Shown here: one piece after another, positions 7,904-15,620 of the stretch
Numbering within the stretch: position 1 is the stretch's first letter
Layout: every line of letters starts with the position of its first letter
DNA from: a bacterium
GTDB taxonomy: Bacteria > Oederibacteriota > CAKKQC01
Direction of reading: 5' to 3'
Assembly: GCA_919901855.1 (NCBI GenBank)
Contig: CAKKQC010000004.1
Span: forward strand, 1 to 28,404
Length of the DNA stretch: 28,404 nucleotides
Made by a program: the position numbers and the translations under genes
Notes under the pieces: model-generated
Told to the model about the DNA's origin: nothing
Database searches by the model: none
Seen by the model: the letters and a program-made list of their open reading frames with translations, nothing else

Positions 7904-8504
7904 AGCGAAGAACCCCGTCTTGCACCTTCGCATCTTGTGTAAAGCTTGGCGCGTACTTCCCCTTGCAGGGCGCATCCCACACGGTGAAGAGGAACGACGG
8001 CAGGGACAGATTGATGTCCTTGAAGACCGTGGTCTCCGGGCGGAGCTCTCCGGCATACGTGGGGACGAATTCCTTCCATCCGAGACATGGGACATGGTGC
8101 CACTGGCCCCGCATGAGTCGGCGTCTGAACATCTCTTGATATGCATGGGCGTTGTTGGTATCCCGGAGTCCATCAGAGATCGGTTCAGGCTCTGCGTAGA
8201 GGCGGAAGCACACGTTGATCAAGACGGTTGCTGCGAGCTGATATGATCCCCCGGTCTTGAGCACCCCCCCCTTACGGAGCGGGCCACCATAGTTGGTCAT
8301 GTACCGGTGGTAGACGATCGGGGAGCAGACTTCCACGCGCACAGGGCGGACGATGACGGACTTGAGGCGAAGGATCGACTCGAAAATACCCTTCGCGGCG
8401 GAGTACGTCGGTACCGGATAGGAGATCGGAGTCGCGCCCGTATCCGGTCTGGTGAACATGGCTGTTGGCCCGGCAATCTCGAGAGATACCTCGTAGCTAC
8501 GCAT
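7893..8504 (-). CDS. cas5: Cascade subunit Cas5 (Cas5c/Cas5d-like), apparent loss of RNase residues
   Basis: Cas5 caps the 5' handle of the crRNA; in I-C systems it also cuts pre-crRNA in place of Cas6. The 203-residue protein matches the Cas5d pattern from the start: MFTRPDT, ISYPVPTYSAAKGIFESI, then YQEMFRRRLMRGQWHHVPCLG and WKEFVPTY. Aligned by eye with the Bacillus halodurans Cas5d, the catalytic tyrosine (Y46) is L45 here. The Lys-His pair (K116-H117) aligns with Ala-Tyr in NNAHAYQEMF, with a histidine one place earlier. No cas6 is visible in the window. The ATG at 8504 has a poor ribosome-binding site and overlaps the end of a short upstream ORF, which suggests coupled translation. Confidence 0.93.
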   Translation of the reverse strand: MRSYEVSLEIAGPTAMFTRPDTGATPISYPVPTYSAAKGIFESILRLKSVIVRPVRVEVCSPIVYHRYMTNYGGPLRKGGVLKTGGSYQLAATVLINVCFRLYAEPEPISDGLRDTNNAHAYQEMFRRRLMRGQWHHVPCLGWKEFVPTYAGELRPETTVFKDINLSLPSFLFTVWDAPCKGKYAPSFTQDAKVQDGVLRYAQ

Positions 8505-8655
8505 CGCGTTGCTCAGCGTTCATGCTGTGCCTCCTCGGCCAGTACGCTGCATCCTCGGGGAGCGCTTGTCGAGGCATGCTTGGGACTTCTGGACATGGGT
8601 TCGCAGCTCGGAGAGGAAAGACTGAGCAAGCATGAGAGAGAAAGCGCATGGACAT
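8497..8655 (-). CDS. Short ORF (52 aa) overlapping the cas5 start
   Basis: An open frame of 52 codons starts at ATG 8655, 9 nt after a GGAGG (plus-strand cctcc at 8665-8669), and ends with TAG at 8497-8499, overlapping the first 8 bp of cas5. A second well-placed Shine-Dalgarno, GAGGAGG, precedes an internal in-frame ATG at 8523 by 6 nt, which alone would encode MNAEQRDA. The product begins MSMRFLSHACSVFPLRAANP and contains EDAAYWPRRHSMNAEQ; I recognise no domain. It occupies the place where cas3 normally ends in I-C loci. It could be a leader peptide that couples translation into cas5, a relic of a displaced upstream gene, or chance. Confidence 0.4.
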   Translation of the reverse strand: MSMRFLSHACSVFPLRAANPCPEVPSMPRQALPEDAAYWPRRHSMNAEQRDA

Positions 8656-8837
8656 GCGGTTACACCTCCGATGAGCAGGCTACACCTTAGGCGGAAGGGT
8701 TTCCAGAGGGCGAGAGACGGGATTGCCAGGGGGTGGGCAAAGAGACTTCGCGGGGGGGGAGAGGATACCGGGAATCCGCTTGTCCAGTAAGGTTGTTGGA
8801 TGGAATGACGCGGTAGTCAGGCCTGCTCTGTCAGGGC
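8656..8837. other. Intergenic boundary between cas operon and chromosome-like region
   Basis: Together with the short ORF at 8497-8655, this separates cas5 from the sulfatase gene. It should hold the promoter of the effector operon on the minus strand, but I cannot identify convincing -10 and -35 elements. Base composition changes near here, from about 57% GC in the effector genes to about 70% in the sulfatase gene. There is no tRNA, integrase or clear direct repeat marking the junction. A weak inverted pair CCTG/CAGG (around 8822-8836) follows the sulfatase stop but lacks a T-tract, so I do not call a terminator. Confidence 0.4.
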
Positions 8838-10178
8838 TCAGCGGGTGAAGGAGAGCGCTGGGGCCGGCTCGCCAGCCCCCCGCATCCGCCGGAGGAGCCG
8901 CGCCGCGAGGTCGTCGCGGACGGCCCGGAACTCCGGCCGGCCCACGAGGTTCTCGAGTTCCGCGGGGTCCCGGTCGAGGTCGTACAGGCACTCGTCCACA
9001 TAGCCGGCGCTGGCCGGCACGTCCCAGCCCTTCACGCCGGGCGCGGTCACCGAGTACTTCCACCGCCGGGTCCGGATCGCGCGGCCGACCTGGGACTCGC
9101 TGATCTGGACGAAGACGTCGTCGGGCCAGCCGTCGCGCCGCCCCTCCACCAGCCGTTGCGTGGCGAGCCCATCACACCCGGGCAGGAGGGGAAGGCCGGT
9201 CGCCTCCAGCAGTGACGCGTGGAGGTCCAGGAGCGTGACCATCTCGTCCACCTTCCCGCCGCCGTCGAACCCCGGCCCCTGCATCACGGCCGGGATCCGG
9301 ATCGACGACTCGTGGCACGACCGCTTGTACTCCCCGTTGCGCGTCTTGAAGTGGCAGCCGTGGTCGCTCGTGAAGAGGACGGCGGTGTCGTGGTCCATCC
9401 CGGTCTTCGCCAGCTGGTCGAGCACCCGGCCGAGGTTGCGGTCGAGCGAGGCCACGCACGAGAGGTAGCCGGGGAGGTGGAGGGCGGCGCTGCCTTGCAG
9501 GGCGGCCAGGTCCGGCGGCATCCAGCCCTTCCGCGCGAGCGCCTCCGCCTCGCCCCGGGGGCCGACAAAGAGGTCGAGGTCGTTCTGGAAGTGCGGCTCG
9601 AGGTAGCTGACAAATAGCAGGAAGGGCCGGTCCGGATGGTGCGCCCGGTCCTCGAGCGCCTCGAGGACCAGGTCGGTCTGGGCATCGACGCGGTAACCGG
9701 GGCGCTCGACGATCTTCCCGTCGCCGTCGAAGAGCCGGAGCCGGTACGGGTGCGAGCAGAACTCGAGGACGTCCGCCGCGAGCCAGTGGTCGTCGTAGCC
9801 GCCGCGGAGCCGCGGCGGCACGGGATCCTGGTCCCCGAGCGTCTGGCCGTGGCAGGCGGAATCACCCAGATGCCACTTGCCGATGTATCCGGCGAATCCT
9901 CCCGCGGCGCGGAACGCGCGCGCCAGCGTCGGGAGCGCGGGGTCGAGCGGGATCGCATTGCGCCAGACCCCGTGCCGCGTCGCGTAGAGTCCGGTCTGGA
10001 GGCAGGCGCGCGCGGGCGCGCAGACGGGCTGGACGGTGAACGCGTGCTCGAACCGGGTGCCGCGCGCGGCCATGGCGTCGAGGCGGGGCGTGAGCCCCAA
10101 GGGATTGCCGTAACAGCCGCAGGAATCCCAGCGCTGTTGGTCCGTGAAGAAGACGACGAGGTTCCGCGCCACGGTCAT
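8838..10178 (-). CDS. Sulfatase (formylglycine type)
   Basis: This 446-residue protein belongs to the type I sulfatase family (alkaline phosphatase superfamily), which hydrolyses sulfate esters. The opening NLVVFFTDQQRWDSCGCYGN carries the metal-binding aspartate of the family (D13), and PVCAPARACLQTG holds the C-x-P-x-R signature, whose Cys53 should be oxidised to formylglycine. Later motifs fit: GYIGKWHLG (Lys and His of the active site), FTSDHGCHF (metal-binding Asp-His) and the C-terminal ECLYDLDRDPAELENL typical of sulfatases. No signal peptide is visible, so a cytoplasmic location or loss of a signal is implied. The ATG overlaps the stop of the upstream YfhO-like gene (ATGA), so the two are coupled. 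The substrate is unknown, and no formylglycine-generating enzyme is in the window. Confidence 0.93.
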   Translation of the reverse strand: MTVARNLVVFFTDQQRWDSCGCYGNPLGLTPRLDAMAARGTRFEHAFTVQPVCAPARACLQTGLYATRHGVWRNAIPLDPALPTLARAFRAAGGFAGYIGKWHLGDSACHGQTLGDQDPVPPRLRGGYDDHWLAADVLEFCSHPYRLRLFDGDGKIVERPGYRVDAQTDLVLEALEDRAHHPDRPFLLFVSYLEPHFQNDLDLFVGPRGEAEALARKGWMPPDLAALQGSAALHLPGYLSCVASLDRNLGRVLDQLAKTGMDHDTAVLFTSDHGCHFKTRNGEYKRSCHESSIRIPAVMQGPGFDGGGKVDEMVTLLDLHASLLEATGLPLLPGCDGLATQRLVEGRRDGWPDDVFVQISESQVGRAIRTRRWKYSVTAPGVKGWDVPASAGYVDECLYDLDRDPAELENLVGRPEFRAVRDDLAARLLRRMRGAGEPAPALSFTR

Positions 10179-12511
10179 TTCCGGACCGGGGCCCTGAGCG
10201 AGTCCCCGAGTCGAAGGGCCAGCGCCACGATCCCGGCCAGCGCCAGCAGGCTGAGCGCGAGCCCGACCGTGAACGCGGCCGGCCGGTAGGCGAACTCGAC
10301 GCGGTGGGCGCTCGCTGGGACGGCCACGCCGCAGAAGGCGTAGTCGGCACGGACCACGCGCGCGCGGACGCCGTCCACGGTCGCGACCCACCCGCGGTCC
10401 CAGGTCTCGACGAAGACGAGGAAGCTCGCCGCCTTTGCCGAGGTGGAGACCGCGAGCTTCCCGGGTCCGTGGGAGTCGATTCGGCACGTTCCTGGTCCTC
10501 CCGCGAGCTCTTCGCCGTCTGCGACGAGGGCCGTCCGGCGCGGATCCACGCCGCCTGACTCCAGGAGCCGGAGGGCTTCCTCGTCCGCGACGCGCCGCGT
10601 CCGCGGGACCAGGAACGCGAGCGGCAGGGCCGTCGGGTTGCGCCAGATCGCGGCGTCGGGGCCGCGGTAGACCCGGACGAGTCCCGGCGCGGGCGCCCGG
10701 TCGTCCGCCCACGTCAGGAGGTAGCGCACCCCGAGGAGGTCGAGCACGGGCCGGCGCAGGGGCCGCGCGAGGAGCACGGGATTGTTGCCGAACCGTCCGA
10801 AGTCGTTCGTGCCGTTCACGAGCCGGGCCGTCCGGGCCGGGTTCATGGCGTCGCAGCCGGTGGGGTCTGCGAGACCGTAGACATCGGCGACGTTGGGCAC
10901 GGGGAGGACGACGCGGCCCTCGCCCGCGCGCGCCGTGAGGAACTCGATGGCCGGCGTCGCGGGGAAGAACTGGTCCGTGCGGATGACGGGGTAGAAGCTC
11001 CAGGCGTACGGCACGACACCGGCCAGTTGGACGGCGAGGAGGGCGGCCGTCGCCCAGCCGCCGACCTGCGGGCGGATCGCGACGTGCCGGACCAGGAGGC
11101 CGCCCGCGAGCAGGAGGGAGGCCGCTCGCACGACCTCATCGCGGACGTACCAGAGGGCGTGCCCGGCCAGGATCGCGTCACGGTCGGCGCGGAACCGCCA
11201 GCCGAGGCCGGCCAGCAGGGCGAGGAGGACGAGCGCGACGGGCCAGGCGAGCCGCCGGCGATCCTCGTTGCCCGCTTCGAGGAGCCGGTCGGCGCCCAGC
11301 CCGGCGAGGACGCTGAGCGCGAAGCCCACGACCAGGATCAGGCGGACGTGGGCCATGACCGAGATCCCGGGGAGGGAGGCGAGGAGGGGGGTGACGACCG
11401 GCACGAGGTAGATCACGGGGAGGCAGGCGAGGGCGAGGCCGGCGAAGAAGAGGGGCGCCCGGCGGCGGTCCGGGCGCGCGGCGAAGGCGCAGGGGAGGAG
11501 GACCCAGGGCAGGATTCCGACGGTGCCGCTGAGTTCGGTGTAGTTCGAGGTGAACGCCTCGCACCAGAGCGTGTTCGAGCCCGGGTGGCCGAGGTACCGG
11601 GGGACGAGGAGGCTCGTGATCAGGGAGAGCGGCCAGACGGGCATCCCCGCCGCGGCGCGCCGGGCCGCGAACGCGGTCGTGTCCGGGAGGTAGGCGAGGA
11701 AGGGAAGGAGGATGACGGCCGCCGCGAGCGTGCCGAGCGAGATACCGAGCGCCGCCCGGGCGAGGAACGGGAGCGCGCCTTCCTCCTCCGGTCCCCGCCC
11801 GGCGACGGCGCGCCAGCCGGCCCAGAGCCCGGCGGCGCCGAGGATGTGGGCCGAGGTCTCGGGGTGCCCGCCGGACCACTGGACCGCCACGACGGCGGCG
11901 AGGGCCGCCACGGCCCGTCGCCGACCCGAGATCCTGAGCCATTCGACCGCCGCGAAGAGCGCGGGGAGCCAGACGCCGACGCTGCCGAGCGACCAGCCCA
12001 GCCAGGCGACGACGAACCCAGAGAACATGAAGGCCGTGGCGCCGAGGAGCGCGGCGGGCGGCGAAGTGGCGAGCAGGCGCAGGAACAGGTAGGTACCGAG
12101 TCCCGCCGCCTCGAACTTGGCCACCGCGGCGAGCGCGATCGCGAGACCCGGCGGGAAGACGTAGGCCAGCGCGGTGAAGGGGGAGAAGACGCCGGACTGC
12201 ATGTTGGCGAGGAACGGCACGCCCGCGTCGGCGTTGGGATTCCAGAGCGGGAGGCGCCCCGCGCGGATCTCCCGCCGCGCGTGGAGGAGCCACGGGTGGA
12301 AGACGAATCCCATGTCGCTCTGGAGGGGGTCCACGGGCACCGGGCCCGCGTGCAGGGACTGCCAGGGCGGGTACCAGTACAGGAGCGCGGCCGAGGTCAG
12401 GACGCGGCCGGGGACGAGGGCGCGGGCCTCGAGGAGGAGCGGCAGGCATGCGAGGATCGCGAGGCAGGCCACATCGGCGCGGCGCGACGGGCGGTCCGGT
12501 GCGGGGGCCAT
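10175..12511 (-). CDS. YfhO-like multi-pass membrane protein
   Basis: The 778-residue product has a hydrophobic N-terminal segment (ADVACLAILACLPLLLEARA), then PWQSLHAGPVPVDPLQSDM, LPLWNPNADAGVPFLANMQSG and FSPFTALAYVF. These are the conserved extracytoplasmic loop of the YfhO family, some members of which act as GT-C-like glycosyltransferases that decorate cell-envelope polymers. A dozen or so membrane segments follow to about residue 480, then a soluble domain (GVRYLLTWADD, FLVPRTRRVADEEALRLL) and a last membrane helix near the C-terminus (AFTVGLALSLLALAGIVALAL). It is translationally coupled to the downstream sulfatase, suggesting a shared role in glycan or envelope metabolism, though no substrate can be named. 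TACAAT lies 8 nt before the ATG, consistent with a leaderless message. Confidence 0.85.
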   Translation of the reverse strand: MAPAPDRPSRRADVACLAILACLPLLLEARALVPGRVLTSAALLYWYPPWQSLHAGPVPVDPLQSDMGFVFHPWLLHARREIRAGRLPLWNPNADAGVPFLANMQSGVFSPFTALAYVFPPGLAIALAAVAKFEAAGLGTYLFLRLLATSPPAALLGATAFMFSGFVVAWLGWSLGSVGVWLPALFAAVEWLRISGRRRAVAALAAVVAVQWSGGHPETSAHILGAAGLWAGWRAVAGRGPEEEGALPFLARAALGISLGTLAAAVILLPFLAYLPDTTAFAARRAAAGMPVWPLSLITSLLVPRYLGHPGSNTLWCEAFTSNYTELSGTVGILPWVLLPCAFAARPDRRRAPLFFAGLALACLPVIYLVPVVTPLLASLPGISVMAHVRLILVVGFALSVLAGLGADRLLEAGNEDRRRLAWPVALVLLALLAGLGWRFRADRDAILAGHALWYVRDEVVRAASLLLAGGLLVRHVAIRPQVGGWATAALLAVQLAGVVPYAWSFYPVIRTDQFFPATPAIEFLTARAGEGRVVLPVPNVADVYGLADPTGCDAMNPARTARLVNGTNDFGRFGNNPVLLARPLRRPVLDLLGVRYLLTWADDRAPAPGLVRVYRGPDAAIWRNPTALPLAFLVPRTRRVADEEALRLLESGGVDPRRTALVADGEELAGGPGTCRIDSHGPGKLAVSTSAKAASFLVFVETWDRGWVATVDGVRARVVRADYAFCGVAVPASAHRVEFAYRPAAFTVGLALSLLALAGIVALALRLGDSLRAPVRK

Positions 12512-12554
12512 GACGCCGCATTGTATACTGAAACAAGTCTCCGGGCTTCTAACG
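12512..12554. promoter_or_regulatory. Divergent promoter region
   Basis: The 43 bp between two divergent genes hold ttgtatactgaaacaa (12521-12536). On the minus strand TACAAT (12525-12520) stands 8 nt before the ATG of the YfhO-like gene, which would give an essentially leaderless transcript. On the plus strand TATACT (12524-12529) is a good -10 match lying 25 nt before the ATG at 12555. The two hexamers overlap, so polymerase binding in one direction should exclude the other. No -35 match is visible at the usual spacing. Confidence 0.5.
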
Positions 12555-14660
12555 ATGCGTCACGCTGGATCGCTCACCTGCCTGCACGTGCTCGCGGCGG
12601 GACTCTGTCTCGCCGTTCCCGTACGCGTGGCCGCCGCGGACGTCTCCCGGTACGAGGGAATGACCGCGCTCGTCGTCGCCCCCGAGCACCGCTGGGACTG
12701 GGACGCCGCCATCTACGGCGCGCTCGCCGCCCGCGGGTTCGCCGTCACCTACGTGGCGCCCGGGGCGCTGCCGCCGCTCGCCGGGTTCGATCTCGTCGCG
12801 ACCGGCGCCCGCCGGTCGTTTCCGGAACGGGACGTCGAGAAGCTGGCGGCCTGGGTGTCGGCCGGCGGCGCCCTCTACGGGTCGTGGGGCGGCCCCTTCG
12901 CGACGCCGGGCCTGCTCAAGCTCTGCCGCGTCCGGGGCACGAAGAGCGCGAAGCTGAAGGAGATCGCGCTCGTGCCCGGGACGCCCCTCGCGGCGGGGTT
13001 CGAGACGAGTCCCACGGTCGAGCTGTCGCTCCGGGCCGGCCACGTGAAGGCCGACGCCGACGGCTGGGAGCTCGTCGTGCTGGATCCCGAGCCCGACGCG
13101 ACGACCATGGCGGCGACGGCGGACGGGCGGGCGCTGGGCGTCTTCGGGAACTGGGGGGCGGGCCGGGCCGCGCTCCTCGGATTCGGCCCCGAGATGGCCC
13201 GGCACTTCGCCGATCCCGCGCAGGCCGGGCGGCTCCTGGACAACCTCCTGGGCTGGCTCCTCGAGCCGAAGCTGACGAACACGATGACCGGCTGTTCGGG
13301 CCGGGTCGCGCTCGCCCTTCCGGCCGGCACCGTCGTGAAGACCGTGGCCGTGAACGGCGATCCCGTCCCGTTCACGGTGACGCCCGCGGGGACCTTTGTC
13401 CGGGTCTCGCTGGACCTCTCGCGCGTGCGGAACGGCGCGACCGGCCTCGTCGAGGCCAGGTACACGACTCCGCCGGGACGGCGGGTCGAGACCCTCGTCC
13501 ACCTGCCGTGGAACACGCTGGTCTCGGCCGCCGCCTCGCCGGCGGGGCTCGCCGACTGGCTGTCGTGGCTCGGCGCCACGGTCTGCCAGCCCCTGCTCCG
13601 CGGATCCGACGGGACCGTCTGGTACAAGGGCCGGCCCGGGGACCGGCCGGTTGCGGCCCTGGCGAAGGGCTACCGGGGCGACTTCCTCGCGGACCTGATC
13701 AAGGCTTGCCACGCCCGCGGCATCAAGGTGTGGGGCGGCGCCTACCTCGACAATACCGTCGTGCGCGACGACCTCCAGCGGGGGCGCGTGGGCCGGGACG
13801 GGAAGCCCCTCCTCGACCGCTGGGGCCGCCCGCTCGCGTGCTTCAACCACCCCGAGAACCAGGCCGCGGAGCTTGCGGAACTGAAGCGGCTGCTCGCGGA
13901 CTACGCCCTCGACGGGCTCGTGCTCGACGACAACTTCGAGCTCGACGTGGACGAGTGCTTCGGCGTCTACTGCGTCCAGCAGTTCAAGCGGTACTGCGCG
14001 CGGACGGGCGCCGACTTCATCGACCCCGCGAAGGTGGAGGAGGGGTCCGCGTTCGACGCGTGGCTCGACTGCCGGCGCCAGGCCACGCGCGCGCTCGTGC
14101 GGGCGCTGGCGCCGGCGGCGGCGCCGTCATCGGCGGGGGGACGGAAGGTCGTCTTCGGCGGATGGACGGGGTCGACGCCGCGCGCCGAGCTCGCGGGCGC
14201 GTTCGACGTGACCGGGTGCATGGTCTACGCCGCGCCGGCCAGCGCGGTCCGCCTCCCGGTCGCGATGTACGGTGGCCGGGTGACGTGCCTCCTCTGGGAA
14301 CCGGACGCCGTGCCCGCCGACCTCGAGGCCGATGCGCGGGAGGCGGTGCAGGCGGGGGCCGCCGTGGTGGGTTTCTGGATCCGGGCCGCCGACGGCGGCT
14401 GGCGGATCGACGACGAGCGCGCGGACGCCATCCGCCGGGCCTTCAAGGCGGTCCAGGAGACGTGGACCGCGAACCTGCGCGACACGATCCTGACCGGCGA
14501 TCCCCGGTACGAGGTCGTGGAGGGCGTGCTGGCCCGCGACCACGCGACGCTCACGGTCCGCAACGCCGGCGCGCGCGTCGCCCGGCGCACCGCCGGCCCG
14601 GTCGACCTCGAGGGCCTGCTTCCGCCGGTTGCCGCCCCGGGGACGGGGGCGTTACCATGA
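12555..14660 (+). CDS. Exported glycosidase-like protein (amidotransferase-like plus TIM-barrel domains)
   Basis: I start this 701-residue protein at ATG 12555, where a signal peptide begins (MRHAGSLTCLHVLAAGLCLA, with likely cleavage after RVAAA); the frame is open upstream only as a shadow of the opposite gene. Residues of about 35-240 resemble class I glutamine-amidotransferase-like or ThuA-like domains attached to glycosidases (LVVAPEHRWDWDAAIYGALA, LVATGARR, WVSAGGALYGSWGG). After a beta-rich linker, residues of about 310-620 look like a GH10-like TIM barrel (LIKACHARGIKVWGGAYLDN, YALDGLVLDDNFELDVDECF). The Asp-Asp pair in that last segment is a plausible active-site strand. The product is likely secreted and acts on glycans, but the substrate is unknown. 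It overlaps the next gene by ATGA. Confidence 0.75.
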   Translation: MRHAGSLTCLHVLAAGLCLAVPVRVAAADVSRYEGMTALVVAPEHRWDWDAAIYGALAARGFAVTYVAPGALPPLAGFDLVATGARRSFPERDVEKLAAWVSAGGALYGSWGGPFATPGLLKLCRVRGTKSAKLKEIALVPGTPLAAGFETSPTVELSLRAGHVKADADGWELVVLDPEPDATTMAATADGRALGVFGNWGAGRAALLGFGPEMARHFADPAQAGRLLDNLLGWLLEPKLTNTMTGCSGRVALALPAGTVVKTVAVNGDPVPFTVTPAGTFVRVSLDLSRVRNGATGLVEARYTTPPGRRVETLVHLPWNTLVSAAASPAGLADWLSWLGATVCQPLLRGSDGTVWYKGRPGDRPVAALAKGYRGDFLADLIKACHARGIKVWGGAYLDNTVVRDDLQRGRVGRDGKPLLDRWGRPLACFNHPENQAAELAELKRLLADYALDGLVLDDNFELDVDECFGVYCVQQFKRYCARTGADFIDPAKVEEGSAFDAWLDCRRQATRALVRALAPAAAPSSAGGRKVVFGGWTGSTPRAELAGAFDVTGCMVYAAPASAVRLPVAMYGGRVTCLLWEPDAVPADLEADAREAVQAGAAVVGFWIRAADGGWRIDDERADAIRRAFKAVQETWTANLRDTILTGDPRYEVVEGVLARDHATLTVRNAGARVARRTAGPVDLEGLLPPVAAPGTGALP

Positions 14661-15538
14661 GCGGGATGCGTACCGTCCGGCTCGGTTGCCTCGCCCTGGG
14701 AGTCGTCGTGGCATGGCCGTGCTCCGGCCTCGCGGCGAATCAGGATTCTCCCGAGGCCAAGCGCGAGTCCAGGCTGGCCACGTACCTGGTGCGCCGGTAC
14801 TGCCAGCCCGGGTACGTGATGAAGGCGCTCAGGAGCGCCGGGGGCACCGGGCAGTGGACATGGACCTCGATCCTGCTGGGTGACGGCCGGTACCGCGTGA
14901 ACGTCGAGGACTTCAACTGGGACGTCGACGTGGCCACGAAGCGGATCGACCCCGGGCCGGCGGTGCAGACGGCGGTCTCCCAGAAGAAGCTTCCGGACAT
15001 CTGCCTGTGCGTCGAGGGCACGCCGCCTCCGCCCACCGACTGGATGCCGGCGACGGACGGTGAGGAGGCTCCGGCCAGTCCGACGGTTGCCTCGACGCCG
15101 TCGCCTGCGACAGTCGCCCCGGCGCCGCAGCACCCCGCGCACTCGGGGCCCGAGCCGTCGGCGCGTTCCCGTCCGGCAAGCGCGAAGGGATCGGCCTCCG
15201 CGTCCTCCCTGCCAGGCTGGCTGGTAGGTACGTGGAAGGGCGATGCGGGCGGCGCCACGATCCGGCTCCGGTTCTCGGCGGACGGGACGTGGCGCCGGGA
15301 ACGGATCGAGCCGGGCGGCGCGACCCCGGCGCTGACCGTCGAGGGCACTCTAGCGCCCGCGGGAACGGCGCTCCGGCTCAAGGTCACGACGGTGCGCGTC
15401 GCGCCGGGCGTTCGTCCGGGGGAACGCCCCCCGAAGGCCGGCTCCTCCGTCGACTCGTACTGCTACCGGTCCGGCGACGGCGGGCTGATCATGCTGACCT
15501 CCGGTACCACCTTCCGCGCCGCGCGCGTCCGCGACTGA
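14657..15538 (+). CDS. Exported hypothetical protein, two domains with Pro/Ala-rich linker
   Basis: The 293-residue product starts with an ATG overlapping the preceding stop codon (ATGA); an alternative ATG lies three codons later. A signal peptide is evident (LGCLALGVVVAWPC, with cleavage near SGLAA). A first domain of about 100 residues (YLVRRYCQPGYVMKALRSAG, WTWTSILLGDGRYRVNVEDF) has three later cysteines near DICLCVEG. A low-complexity Pro/Ala/Ser stretch (about 120-185) follows. The C-terminal 100 residues (PGWLVGTWKGDAGGATIRL, FSADGTWRRE, VEGTLAPAGTALRLKVT) have the look of small lipocalin-like or DUF-type beta domains that begin GTWxG. I do not recognise a named family. It is probably co-transcribed with the glycosidase-like gene. 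Confidence 0.8.
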   Translation: MSGMRTVRLGCLALGVVVAWPCSGLAANQDSPEAKRESRLATYLVRRYCQPGYVMKALRSAGGTGQWTWTSILLGDGRYRVNVEDFNWDVDVATKRIDPGPAVQTAVSQKKLPDICLCVEGTPPPPTDWMPATDGEEAPASPTVASTPSPATVAPAPQHPAHSGPEPSARSRPASAKGSASASSLPGWLVGTWKGDAGGATIRLRFSADGTWRRERIEPGGATPALTVEGTLAPAGTALRLKVTTVRVAPGVRPGERPPKAGSSVDSYCYRSGDGGLIMLTSGTTFRAARVRD

Positions 15539-15605
15539 CGTCGAAACTCCTTCGCCTTTCTCGGTCCGCCTGCGCGCCGTCAGGGCCGGTCTTGACCCTC
15601 TTTGT

Positions 15606-15620
15606 TACAATGAGCGCGCT
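15606..15620 (+). promoter_or_regulatory. TACAAT 9 nt before the TTG start of the kelch gene
   Basis: TACAAT at 15606-15611 matches the -10 consensus in five of six positions and precedes the TTG start by only 9 nt, so a transcript would begin almost at the start codon. There is no Shine-Dalgarno in the interval. A five-codon frame (ATG AGC GCG CTT TGA, 15610-15624) overlaps the hexamer and ends across the TTG; it could be incidental. TTGACC at about 15592-15597 is only 8 nt from the hexamer and therefore not a matching -35. Confidence 0.45.

Noticed and set aside
585-8504. Classification as type I-G (I-U) or I-B
   Set aside because: There is no Csb1/Csb2, no Cas1-Cas4 fusion and no cas6; Cas5 and Cas7 motifs and the ATTGAAAC repeat end fit I-C best despite the cas3 position.
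11027-15538. A 1,503-codon plus-strand open frame
   Set aside because: It is a high-GC artefact antisense to the YfhO-like gene and out of frame with the glycosidase-like gene; only its last part (14657-15538) is a real gene. The composition is Arg/Gly/Glu-rich with no domain.
15592-15611. TTGACC as a -35 element for the kelch gene
   Set aside because: It is only 8 nt from TACAAT, far from the usual 16-18 nt spacing.
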